From Planctomycetota bacterium (GTDB lineage: Bacteria; Planctomycetota; Phycisphaerae; Sedimentisphaerales; Anaerohalosphaeraceae): a DNA stretch of 64,000 bases. Below the pieces are notes generated by a model. It had not been told where the DNA came from. It searched no databases and was given only the letters and a program-made list of their open reading frames with translations. A program made the position numbers and the translations under genes. This document shows positions 43,713 to 51,956 of the stretch, in pieces (positions within the stretch are counted from its first letter, which is position 1; the number at the start of each line of letters is the position of its first letter). Location: assembly GCA_029552545.1 (NCBI GenBank), contig JAKPDO010000050.1:1-64000 (forward strand). Reading direction: 5' to 3'.

Positions 43713-44635
43713 AGGGTTTGTTCATCGGCTTCGAAGGCCGTCCCGTGGCGGGTGCCGCGGGGAAAACGCAGCTGCTCCGAAATAATCTCCCAGTTTTTCA
43801 GGTCTTTGGAGCGGACGGCTCCATATCGTCCGCGGGTGTATTCGTCATAATAAACGACCCAATATTCGCCCAGCTTCAGAACCGTTGGGCCCTCGACCCA
43901 GGCGGGGCTAAAGGGTTCGGAGGCGGGGCCGTAGGGACCGGTGAGAGTATCGCTGACGGCCAGACGGAGATTCTTTTTGGCTTGGGGGCGTTTGGTTTCG
44001 TCCTTGACAAACATCAGCCAGCGTCCGTTATCCGGTACAATCACTGCATCGATGGAATTAAACCCCCCGTCGTAGAGCAGGGCGGTCGGGGAGAAGGTTT
44101 CGAAATCTTTGGTGGTGATATAGTAAATCCGGTGATTCTGTTTGTAGCCCTCGCGGGAGATGTCGCCGGTTTCATCCGTTTCGTGGAACCGGCCCGGGAT
44201 GGTAGTGGACCAGTAAATCAGGAATTGCTCCGTTTTGGGGTCGTAGAGGATTTCGGGTGCCCAGCAGTTCAGGGCGTTGGGTTCGTGGTCCATCACGCCC
44301 AGCCGACGCTGCGGCGTCCAGTGAATCAGGTCTTTGGAGTGGGCCAGCCCGATGCCTTTGTCCCACCAGCCGGTCGTCCAGACCATATGGAAGGTGCCGT
44401 CGGGGCCGCGGCAGATGGACGGGTCGCGCATCAGTTTGGAGCCGACCTGCGGACGCAGGAGGGGGCGGTCGCCGTTGAGGGGTTTCCATTCGAGACCATC
44501 GCGGCTGAAGGCCAGATGCAGACCGTCCTCGCCGTTGCCGCGAAAAGAGGAGAACAGATAAACGGGCTGGGCGGCTTCGGCCGCCGACAGCAGAACAGCA
44601 GCAAGCAGAACAAAGCAGAAGACTTTTTTCATCAT
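43685..44635 (-). CDS. Secreted GH43-like beta-propeller glycosidase
   Basis: 316 residues. A signal peptide (1-22) is followed by a five-bladed-propeller fold like GH43 and related glycosidases. Evidence is MRDPSICRGPDGTFHMVWTT (acidic residue after RDP), NCWAPEILYDPKTEQFLIYWST, FNSIDAVIVPDNGRW and EGPTVLKLGEYWVVYYDEY. It is probably an exported alpha-arabinosidase, beta-xylosidase or galactosidase. AGGAAATCC precedes the ATG. The gene is read away from tyrS. Confidence 0.8.
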   Translation of the reverse strand: MMKKVFCFVLLAAVLLSAAEAAQPVYLFSSFRGNGEDGLHLAFSRDGLEWKPLNGDRPLLRPQVGSKLMRDPSICRGPDGTFHMVWTTGWWDKGIGLAHSKDLIHWTPQRRLGVMDHEPNALNCWAPEILYDPKTEQFLIYWSTTIPGRFHETDETGDISREGYKQNHRIYYITTKDFETFSPTALLYDGGFNSIDAVIVPDNGRWLMFVKDETKRPQAKKNLRLAVSDTLTGPYGPASEPFSPAWVEGPTVLKLGEYWVVYYDEYTRGRYGAVRSKDLKNWEIISEQLRFPRGTRHGTAFEADEQTLQGLLALEP

Positions 44636-44668
44636 GGATTTCCTTTTTTCAAATCTGTGCCCGGCGAG

Positions 44669-44695
44669 CTGGATTCCCGCCGATGCGGGAATGAC
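44669..44695. repeat. REP-like dispersed palindrome, copy B
   Basis: Arms ATTCCCGC (44673-44680) and GCGGGAAT (44685-44692) with loop CGAT. The 27 bases are identical to copy C at 60950-60976. It abuts the tandem repeat array that follows. Confidence 0.85.
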
Positions 44696-44836
44696 AAAAA
44701 ACCTATACCTCCAGATGAGAAAAAACCTGTACCACCAGACAACAAAAAACCTATATCTCCAGACAACAAAAAACCTATACCTCCAGACAACAAAAGACCC
44801 GCACTTTCAGGCAGGAAAAAACCTACACCTTCAGGC
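44693..44836. repeat. 24-bp tandem repeat array
   Basis: Six imperfect units with an exact 24-base period, anchored on the CC of ACCT at 44702, 44726, 44750, 44774, 44798 and 44822. The typical unit core is AAAAAACCTATACCTCCAG. The last unit includes the tyrS stop codon region (44823 onwards). This suggests the array grew by duplication of the 3' end of tyrS, reaching the REP-like palindrome. Confidence 0.85.
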
Positions 44837-46022
44837 GGGCGAATTTGCGTTTGCCGACCTGAACCACCATCCCGCTGTGCGGAGTGATTTCCTGATTGGG
44901 GTCGGTAATTTTTTCGTTGTTGATGCGGACGCCTCCCTGCAGAACGGCCCGCTTGGCTTCGCCGCCGGAGGCGGCCAATCCGCACTGGAGCAGGAGTTTG
45001 GCGGCGGTGATGGGGGCGGCGCTGACGGCTACTTCCGGCATTTCGTCGGGCAGCTGACTTTGGGCGAAGACCTTTTCGAACTCTTCAGCGGCCTGTTCGG
45101 CGGCCTGCTCTCCGTAAAACTGCTGCACGATGAGTTTGCCCAGCAGGACTTTGGCCTCTTTCGGGTGGGTTTTGGACGGGTCGGTCAGCTCCCGAATGCG
45201 GTCGGCGGGCAGGTCCGTCAGAAGCGTAAAGTAGTTTTCCATCAGATGGTCTGGGATGCTCATCGTCTTGCCGAACATATCGGAGGGCTTGTCGGTGACG
45301 CCGATGTAGTTGCCCTTGGATTTGCTCATTTTTTCTTTGCCGTCCAGCCCGATGAGGATGGGCATGGTGATGACAATCTGGGCGGGCTGGCCCGCCAGGC
45401 GCTGAAGGTCTCTGCCGACCAGATTGTTGAAGGTCTGGTCGGTGCCACCCAGTTCGACATCGCTTCGAATGGCTACGGAGTCATAGCCCTGCATCAGCGG
45501 ATAGAGAAATTCGTGGATGCCGATGGGGTCGCCTTTTTTGTAGCGGATTTCGAAGGTATCGCGTTCGAGCATCCGGGCGACGGTCATCGAGGCGGTCAGT
45601 TTGATGATGTCGGCCAGTCGCAGGTCGGCCAGCCATTCGCTGTTGAACCGCACCTCGACCTTGTCGGGGGACATATCGAGGATTTTGCCGGCCTGTTCGA
45701 AGTAGGTCCGGGCGTTTTCCTGGATTTTTTCGGGGCTGAGCATCGGGCGGGTGGTGTTCTGGCCGGTCGGGTCGCCGATGCGGGCGGTATAGTCGCCGAT
45801 AATCAGGACCGCCTTGTGGCCCAAGTCCTGAAACTGCCGGAGCTTGCGCAGGACGACGGTGTGCCCCAGATGAATGTCGGGGGCGGTGGGGTCCATGCCG
45901 AGTTTGGCCCGCAGGGGCCGGCCGGCTTTGGCGGCTTCGGCCAGACGCTGGGCCAGTTCTTCTTCGCGGAAGACCTCGACGGTTCCGCGTTTGAGCAGCT
46001 GCATCTGCTGGGCAATGTCCAT
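44823..46022 (-). CDS. tyrS: Tyrosyl-tRNA synthetase
   Basis: 399-residue class I synthetase charging tRNA-Tyr. HIGH variant is HLGHT near residue 52, and KMSKSKGN near 230. The family motifs GGTDQTFN and [13 protein letters not shown] are present, and the C-terminal S4 RNA-binding domain (about 335-399) ends KFARLKV. This is the TyrZ/TyrS2 length class. AAGGAACTCC precedes ATG 46022. The 3' end runs into the 24-bp repeat array. Confidence 0.95.
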   Translation of the reverse strand: MDIAQQMQLLKRGTVEVFREEELAQRLAEAAKAGRPLRAKLGMDPTAPDIHLGHTVVLRKLRQFQDLGHKAVLIIGDYTARIGDPTGQNTTRPMLSPEKIQENARTYFEQAGKILDMSPDKVEVRFNSEWLADLRLADIIKLTASMTVARMLERDTFEIRYKKGDPIGIHEFLYPLMQGYDSVAIRSDVELGGTDQTFNNLVGRDLQRLAGQPAQIVITMPILIGLDGKEKMSKSKGNYIGVTDKPSDMFGKTMSIPDHLMENYFTLLTDLPADRIRELTDPSKTHPKEAKVLLGKLIVQQFYGEQAAEQAAEEFEKVFAQSQLPDEMPEVAVSAAPITAAKLLLQCGLAASGGEAKRAVLQGGVRINNEKITDPNQEITPHSGMVVQVGKRKFARLKV

Positions 46023-46168
46023 TGGAGTTCCTTATTTTTGTGCCGTTTGGTTCAAACCGTCTTAAAGGGGGAAATTATAGCAAAAGGGCCGGCGGTCTGC
46101 AAGGGAAGGGGAAAAAGGCAAATGAAGAAGGAGCCGCCGGCGGCAAAGCGTGTTTTTTGCGTGCAGGA

Positions 46169-48895
46169 TTAATCCGCATCGGGGATGGGGCGGCGCGGGC
46201 CGGCGCGGTCGGGGTCAATCGGCCGAAATCCGAGTTCAAAGGCCGGCGAATCCGGCCGCAGGCGGAAATCCCTCGCTTTGGCATCCAGAAACAGCGGGTC
46301 GGCCCAGCGGGAATGGACATCTTTGCCGGACTTTTTCCATTCTTCAAAGGTTCGGCCGCCGAAGCGCACCTGCTCGAGGGGCTGGTTCGGATTGAAATAG
46401 AGATTCCAGTCCATCTCAAAGGTGCTGTCTGTTTTTTCCGCCGGTGCACTGGGGCGATAGTAAAATTCGTAGGGTTTGTCGTTCCAGCTGCCGTCGAAAA
46501 GGGTTCCGGTTTCGAAATAGACGATATTGCGTTCGAAAAAGCAGCTTATGTGGGGCTCGACGACGCCGCGGCTGAGCTGATGGAGCCGTCCGAAAGCGAA
46601 GATATTGTTCCGGACGGTGATTTCCTTGGCGTAGTGGATGTTGTAGCCGGCAAACTTGGTGTCATAGACGAGATTGTCCTCGATGAGGATGTGGCTGGAA
46701 CCCTCATCGTTGTAAATGCCCCATCCGCCGTATCGGTTGGCGTCGATGTCGTGGATGCGGTTGCCGAGCAGGACGGTGCCCGGCGAAACGCCGAGCGTGT
46801 AGATGCCGCCCATGTCGGACAAGAGGCCCTGGCCGATGTGGTGAATGTGATTGAAGGCGATGCGGTTGTCGCGGCTGACGCTGCGCTGATAGCCCCAGCT
46901 CCAGCCGACAGAGATGCCGGTATAGTATCCGTGATGGATTTCGTTGTGCTCGACGGTGTTGTTGTCGGTATGCATCAGCAGGATGCCGACGGCCGAGTAA
47001 AAGCCCAGCCCGTAGGGGCCGATTCGGTTGTCGGCGATGGTCTGGCCTCCGGTGCGCAGGAGCGGGTGGGCGTATGCCTCTCCGCCGGTGATGCGGATTC
47101 CGCCGGCGGCGACATCAAAAATCCGGTTTTGCGTAAAGGAGTTGTTTCGGCAGCCGTCGAGGAATTCGACGGCATACGTTCCCAGCCGTCCGAATGTGCA
47201 GCGTTCAAACTGAATGTGCCGGGCGCCGGTTAAGGATACGGCGGCCGGAACGCTCGCAGAGGCCTGGTCATTGTTGCAGTTGCCGGCCGGCAGGGACCAC
47301 TGGGTATGGGCAAAATGAAGCCCCTCGAAGCGGATGTGTTCGACGTACCGTCGGGCGAGGGGGTCTCCTTCGAGCCGCAGCAGGGCCGGCGCCGCCGGTG
47401 CAATCACCTGGGCATCGGGCAGGTTCTCATCCGGCATCGGCCAATAATACAGCGTGCCGGTTGTGCGGTCCAGGTACCATTCGCCGGGGGCATCGAGGGC
47501 TTCCCGGACGTTTTCGACGATGTAGCGGGCCCCGTCCTGCGTGAAGTCATCCGTGAAGCGTTTGCCGGAGGGAAACGGAAAGGTCACGATATGTTTGTCG
47601 GCGTCGATGGATTCAATCGGCAGGTGGGTGTCGGTCCAAAAGTGAAACACGATGACTTCGGCGTCTTTCAGGTTTGTCCAGTTGGGGTCGAGATCGCCGG
47701 GCCGAAAGGCAAAGCAGCGCGAAGGGGTATTGTAGGGTTTCTGGTGGCCCTCGTCAGGAAAGCCGGCCACGCGGAAGAAGCCCTCGTTGGGGGTGCGGGC
47801 CCGCATTCGACGGCGGCCGTTGACGAACAGCTGGGTGAAGAGCCACTGGCCCGCCTTGACTTCGGGGATTTCCGCCTTCCAGATGTGTTCGTTGTGCGGC
47901 TGCCAGCCGACAATCGAGCGGCCGCCGGTCAGCAGGGGTTTTTCGTTTTCATAAGCGCGAAACGTAACGGGGCTGTCGGCCGTACCGGAATGGTCGGGCT
48001 TGAGGACAAGCGGCTGGGTGCGCGGGTATTGTCCGCCGCGCAGGATGACGGTTCGAGGCCGATGTTTCGGGGTTTGCCGAAGCCATTCGAGGGCGCGTTC
48101 GAGGGTTCGCACCGGTGCTTCGAAGGTGCCCGGTGCTGTGTCATCGCCGGTCGGCGAGACGTACAGGGTTTGTTCGTTTGGCCGCGTGAGCAAATGGGCG
48201 ATGAGCGGCCGAAGGGCATCCGACCAGACCTGATATCCTTTCTCATTTAAGTGCAGGTTGTCATCCGTGAAGTATTGCGGGTCGGGTTGGCCTTCGCCGT
48301 TGAGCAGAACCGAGGCCGAATCGAAAAAGAAAAGCTGCTCATCGGACTGGGCCAGCGTGCGGAGCATGGCGTTGAAGCGGCGATAGTCGGCGGAGCGTTC
48401 GATGCGGGCGGGACTGAGTTTGACGGCCATCAGGATAACGGGGGTTTGCGGCAGACGCGTTCGGATCAGGGCCAGCAGCTGTCGGACGTCCTCGAAGATT
48501 TGCTCGGGGGTCTTGCCCCAGAACGGGTCGTTGTCGCCGGAGTAGAGGACCAGCAGGCGCGGATTGTACGGGAAAATTACGGTCTGGGCGTGATAGGTAA
48601 TGTCGGAATAAATGGAGCCGCCGAAGCCGCGGTTGATGACGGGAAATTCGGGGAAGCAGGTATGCGTCGGCCAGCGGGCGATGCTGGAGCTGCCGACGAA
48701 GAGGACGGCATCGGAGGGAAAGGAATTGAGGGCATCCTGGCGGCGAAACTGCTCCATCGTCTCCTGCCACCGCTTAGCGGATTCGAGATTGACATCCTTT
48801 TGTTCGGATTCCTGCGCACAAAGAGCGGTACCGACAGTCAAAAAGAGTACCGACGCAGAAGCCAAGAGCCGAATTTGCGGTTTTTTCTGTTTCAT
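46169..48895 (-). CDS. Secreted SGNH hydrolase fused to right-handed beta-helix
   Basis: 908 residues. After a signal peptide (1-26), an SGNH/GDSL hydrolase domain covers about 35-245: VLFVGSSSIARWP (nucleophile Ser near 70), SGDNDPFWG, and DDNLHLNEKGY with the Asp/His pair. From about 250 on there is a beta-helix polysaccharide-lyase-like region (YVSPTGDDTAPGTFEAPVRT, then repeats such as NTVEHNEIHHGYYTG and HILIEDNLVYDTKF up to about 800). It probably acts on acetylated or sulphated glycans outside the cytoplasm. AAGGAACC precedes the ATG. Confidence 0.85.
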   Translation of the reverse strand: MKQKKPQIRLLASASVLFLTVGTALCAQESEQKDVNLESAKRWQETMEQFRRQDALNSFPSDAVLFVGSSSIARWPTHTCFPEFPVINRGFGGSIYSDITYHAQTVIFPYNPRLLVLYSGDNDPFWGKTPEQIFEDVRQLLALIRTRLPQTPVILMAVKLSPARIERSADYRRFNAMLRTLAQSDEQLFFFDSASVLLNGEGQPDPQYFTDDNLHLNEKGYQVWSDALRPLIAHLLTRPNEQTLYVSPTGDDTAPGTFEAPVRTLERALEWLRQTPKHRPRTVILRGGQYPRTQPLVLKPDHSGTADSPVTFRAYENEKPLLTGGRSIVGWQPHNEHIWKAEIPEVKAGQWLFTQLFVNGRRRMRARTPNEGFFRVAGFPDEGHQKPYNTPSRCFAFRPGDLDPNWTNLKDAEVIVFHFWTDTHLPIESIDADKHIVTFPFPSGKRFTDDFTQDGARYIVENVREALDAPGEWYLDRTTGTLYYWPMPDENLPDAQVIAPAAPALLRLEGDPLARRYVEHIRFEGLHFAHTQWSLPAGNCNNDQASASVPAAVSLTGARHIQFERCTFGRLGTYAVEFLDGCRNNSFTQNRIFDVAAGGIRITGGEAYAHPLLRTGGQTIADNRIGPYGLGFYSAVGILLMHTDNNTVEHNEIHHGYYTGISVGWSWGYQRSVSRDNRIAFNHIHHIGQGLLSDMGGIYTLGVSPGTVLLGNRIHDIDANRYGGWGIYNDEGSSHILIEDNLVYDTKFAGYNIHYAKEITVRNNIFAFGRLHQLSRGVVEPHISCFFERNIVYFETGTLFDGSWNDKPYEFYYRPSAPAEKTDSTFEMDWNLYFNPNQPLEQVRFGGRTFEEWKKSGKDVHSRWADPLFLDAKARDFRLRPDSPAFELGFRPIDPDRAGPRRPIPDAD

Positions 48896-48991
48896 TGTGC
48901 GGTTCCTTATTGCTGGGTTGGTGTTTTGCCGCCGCCGTTTCTCAAAACCGGATTGTACCGTGGAGAGTCAAAGGTTTCAAATTGTATTGTG

Positions 48992-49546
48992 TCAGGCGGG
49001 GGAGCGCCAGGCCTTATAGATTTTTTTAAGGATGAGCCAGAGGTAAAGGGCGAGAAAAAGGCCCCAGAAGGCGATGCAGAGGGTTCGGACATAGCGCTGA
49101 ATCGTGGGATAATACAGGCCGAAGGGGCCGATGAAGTTTCGGATGAATGGATTGCGGGAATAGGGCCAAAGGGGCTGGACGTCCAGATGATACAGGGCGT
49201 CGATGAGCACGTGAAGCCAGGCGCCGAGCAGGCCGCCGGCCGTCATCGACAGAAGCGTCGCCCGAGAAGGCAGGCCGACAAGGGCCATAGCAAACTCACA
49301 CACCTTCCGCAGGGGTTTCAGATAGTACACCGCCGCCCCCATTGCAGCGCCGGCGGCCCCGCCGACCAGCAGGGTGTGAAGGCGGAGGAACTGGTGGACG
49401 TGTCCCTCATAGGCAAACCAGCCGGCGGCCAAGACCTCGATGTCGAGCAGGACATTGGCCAGGAGAATCATCGGCACATCTATTCGCCGGCGGAACAGCA
49501 GTCCGACAAAACCGTGGAGGCCGAAATGATAGGGCGTGTACGGCAT
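48992..49546 (-). CDS. Membrane protein of metal-dependent hydrolase (DUF457-like) type
   Basis: 184 residues with about four membrane helices. The His/Asp pattern resembles the YdjM/DUF457 group: PYHFGLHGFVG at the N terminus, RLHTLLVGG, and LGAWLHVLIDALYHLD. These are predicted membrane-bound metal-dependent hydrolases of unknown substrate. It follows hldD by 11 bases on the same strand and is probably co-transcribed with it. Confidence 0.65.
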   Translation of the reverse strand: MPYTPYHFGLHGFVGLLFRRRIDVPMILLANVLLDIEVLAAGWFAYEGHVHQFLRLHTLLVGGAAGAAMGAAVYYLKPLRKVCEFAMALVGLPSRATLLSMTAGGLLGAWLHVLIDALYHLDVQPLWPYSRNPFIRNFIGPFGLYYPTIQRYVRTLCIAFWGLFLALYLWLILKKIYKAWRSPA

Positions 49547-49557
49547 AGGCGGTTCGG

Positions 49558-50532
49558 TCAGGCGCCGAGGTAGCGGTCTTTCAGCAGGTAATCCTGAACG
49601 TATTCGCGGACGGCTTCTTCGAGCGGTGTGATGGGGGTTTTGCAGCCGGCGGCGCGGAGTTTGGAAATATCGGCCTGCGTGAAGTACTGATACTTGGGCT
49701 GGAGGGATTCCGGCATCGGGATGTAATCGATGCGGACCTCTTTGCCCATGGCGTCGAAGACGGCGCGGGCCAGGTCGTTCCAGGTGCGGGCTCGGCCGGT
49801 GCCGATGTTGTAGATGCCGTTGGCTTCGGGGTGCTCGGCGAAAAAGAGGGTCATTTCGACGGCGTCCTTGACATAGATGAAGTCGCGCTGCTGCTGGCCG
49901 TCGCCGTAATCGGGCCGGTGGGATTTGAAGAGTCTGACCCTGCCGGTGTCGCGAATCTGCTCGAAGGCCTTATGGACGAAGCTGCGCATATCGCCCTTGT
50001 GGTATTCGTTGGGGCCGAAGACGTTGAAGTATTTGAGGCCGACGACCTGATCGAGCAGGCCCTGACGCTTCAGCCAGAGGTCAAACATCTGCTTGCTGTA
50101 GCCGTACATGTTCAGCGGGCGGAGGCGTTCAATTTTGTCTTCATCATCGGAAAAGCCCTCCGAGCCGTCGCCGTAGGTGGCGGCGCTGGAGGCGTAGATG
50201 AAGCGGGTGTTGATGGACAGGGCCCAGTTGCACAGGAGCTTGGAGAATTCGTAGTTGTTTTTCACCAGGTAGGTGGCGTCGGTTTCGGTGGTGTCGGAGC
50301 AGGCGCCCATATGAAAGACAGCCTCGACCTGCCAGGGCTCGTCGGAGTTGGTGACGGTGTCGCTGAAGTCATCCAGTTCGAGGTAGTCGGCAAAGCGGAG
50401 GTTGCGGAGGTTTTTCCACTTTTCATCGTTGCCGAGCTCATCGACGATGAGGATGTCTTCAATGCCGCGCTGATTGAGGGCGGCTACAATGGCCGAGCCG
50501 ATAAAGCCCGCCCCGCCGGTTACGATAATCAT
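49558..50532 (-). CDS. hldD: ADP-L-glycero-D-manno-heptose 6-epimerase
   Basis: 324-residue short-chain epimerase, the last step of ADP-heptose synthesis for LPS core. The NADP-binding motif is TGGAGFIGS near residue 5, and the active-site pair YxxxK is in YGYSKQMFD near 143. HldD-specific segments LGNDEKWKNLRNL and KYFNVFGPNEYHKGDM are present. AGGAAC precedes the ATG. It implies heptose-containing lipopolysaccharide. Confidence 0.95.
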   Translation of the reverse strand: MIIVTGGAGFIGSAIVAALNQRGIEDILIVDELGNDEKWKNLRNLRFADYLELDDFSDTVTNSDEPWQVEAVFHMGACSDTTETDATYLVKNNYEFSKLLCNWALSINTRFIYASSAATYGDGSEGFSDDEDKIERLRPLNMYGYSKQMFDLWLKRQGLLDQVVGLKYFNVFGPNEYHKGDMRSFVHKAFEQIRDTGRVRLFKSHRPDYGDGQQQRDFIYVKDAVEMTLFFAEHPEANGIYNIGTGRARTWNDLARAVFDAMGKEVRIDYIPMPESLQPKYQYFTQADISKLRAAGCKTPITPLEEAVREYVQDYLLKDRYLGA

Positions 50533-50616
50533 GGTGTCTGTTCCTGATAAAAAGAATCAAGTTTTGTTTTCTGTACCCTATCGGGGAGGGGACGGTTTGT
50601 CAACGAGAAAGCCGGT

Positions 50617-51270
50617 TCAGTCGGCCGGCTCGGCCAGTCGATTTCGGATTGTCCGGGCGGCCTTGGCATAGGGGTTTTCACCGGAACCGGTCCATTCGCG
50701 GGCGAGGGTATCGAGGGTGGGCAGGACGGAGGCATCTCCGATTTGGGCCAGATAATCGGCGGCGGCCAGCCGGGTCGGCTCGTGTTTGCTTTGCAGGAGC
50801 CGGGCCAGCGTCCGGATGTCCTGTTTCCGGAAGGCCTGTGCGGCTTGTTCGAGTTCATTTTGTGATGCGCCGGCGGCATCCTCGGCGGTTTGCTGCGTGT
50901 CGGCGGTCAGAGAGCGGCGGTCGGGGAGCGTTTGGGGGCCGAGGATATGCAAAGCCAGCAGGGCACCGGCTAAAATCACGGCCGCCGCCGCATACCGGAG
51001 GAGTGGGTGGGACAGCCGGTCGGACAGGGAGGCGGATGGAAGGCGGCGGAGGGTTTCGTCCAGACGGCGGCGGGCCAGGGCGGCCAGCGATGCATCGAGG
51101 GGTTCCTCTTTCATCCGCTCGGCGGTGCGGAGGATGTTCTGCATTTCTTCGGCGGCTCGTCGGCAGTCGGCGCAGTCGGACAGATGGGTGCGGATTTGTT
51201 CGGCGGCGGCGCTGTCGAGTTCGCCTAAGACGTATGCGGCCAGATTGTCCTGAATGTGCTTATGATTCAT
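50617..51270 (-). CDS. Anti-sigma factor with zinc-finger domain
   Basis: 217 residues. The N-terminal zf-HC2 anti-sigma domain has His29-x3-Cys33-x2-Cys36 (HLSDCADC). One membrane helix is near 92-110 (YAAAAVILAGALLALHIL). The outer part has HEAT-like helices (TLARLLQSKHEPTRLAAADYLAQIGDASVLPTLDTLA). It overlaps the sigma factor stop by 4 bases and presumably holds that sigma at the membrane. Confidence 0.85.
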   Translation of the reverse strand: MNHKHIQDNLAAYVLGELDSAAAEQIRTHLSDCADCRRAAEEMQNILRTAERMKEEPLDASLAALARRRLDETLRRLPSASLSDRLSHPLLRYAAAAVILAGALLALHILGPQTLPDRRSLTADTQQTAEDAAGASQNELEQAAQAFRKQDIRTLARLLQSKHEPTRLAAADYLAQIGDASVLPTLDTLAREWTGSGENPYAKAARTIRNRLAEPAD

Positions 51271-51779
51271 ACGGGTTCTCGCTCTAAAACATCGCGCATC
51301 AGATGGGCCAGATGACGGAGGGCCCGATGCAGATGCACTCGCGCTGTGGATTCGGAACAGCCGACGATTTTGGCGATTTGGGGGTAATCCATTCCTTCGA
51401 GCCGGGCCAGGATAAAGACCTGGGCCTGGTGCCGCGGGAGTTTGCGGAGGGCTTCTCGAAGGCGGCCCAGCAGTTCGGCGGCCCGGGCGCTGTCATCGGG
51501 GTCATCGCCGGCGGACAAGGTCTTTTCGTATTCGGGGTCCAGCATTTTTTCCTTTCGCTGTTTGTGGACATATTCGAGGGCCTTTCGGACGGTGGTTCGG
51601 TAGAGGTAGGCGTTCCAGTTGACCGGGGCGGTGAAGCTGCGGCGGCGTTTCCAGAGGGCCAGAAAGACCTCCTGATGGACGTCGAGGGCGGCATCATCGC
51701 TGCCGCAGACCCGCCGGGCAATGGCCAGGACTCTGCCGCCGTATTCGGCTACCAGCTGGTGAAACTGTTCGTCGCCCAC
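51267..51779 (-). CDS. ECF-type sigma factor
   Basis: 170-residue RNA polymerase sigma-70 family protein. Region 2 is near 15-80 (AALDVHQEVFLALWKRRRSF) and region 4 near 112-162 (LRKLPRHQAQVFILARLEGMDYPQIAKIVGCSESTARVHLHRAL). The start is GTG 51779. It is translated with the anti-sigma gene that follows (4-base overlap). The target promoters are unknown. Confidence 0.9.
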   Translation of the reverse strand: MGDEQFHQLVAEYGGRVLAIARRVCGSDDAALDVHQEVFLALWKRRRSFTAPVNWNAYLYRTTVRKALEYVHKQRKEKMLDPEYEKTLSAGDDPDDSARAAELLGRLREALRKLPRHQAQVFILARLEGMDYPQIAKIVGCSESTARVHLHRALRHLAHLMRDVLEREPV

Positions 51780-51904
51780 GTTGACCTGCCGTCCGTGTTT
51801 TCTCTGCTTTGACTGAAAATCGACTGTTTCTGCGAAGATAGAGCATTATAGCCCGCCGGGCGTTTACAGAAAAATGAAAAAAACAGAAGGAAGAGAGTAG
51901 GTAT

Positions 51905-51935
51905 AAAAAAACCGGGGCGGAGAAGACCGGCTTTT
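51905..51935 (-). terminator. Terminator of the second sigma module
   Basis: On the minus strand AAGCCGG (from 51935) pairs with CCGGTTT and is followed by a T7 run. It lies about 22 bases after the stop of the 567-residue membrane protein gene. Confidence 0.6.
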
Positions 51936-51956
51936 GGGGGCTCGGAAGGTGTTGGT

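Noticed and set aside
44693..44836. CRISPR array
   Set aside because: The 24-bp units are head to tail with no unique spacers, and no cas genes are present.
44634..46172. 512-residue plus-strand frame including KNLYLQTT repeats
   Set aside because: The repeats are the translated 24-bp array, and the rest is antisense to tyrS.
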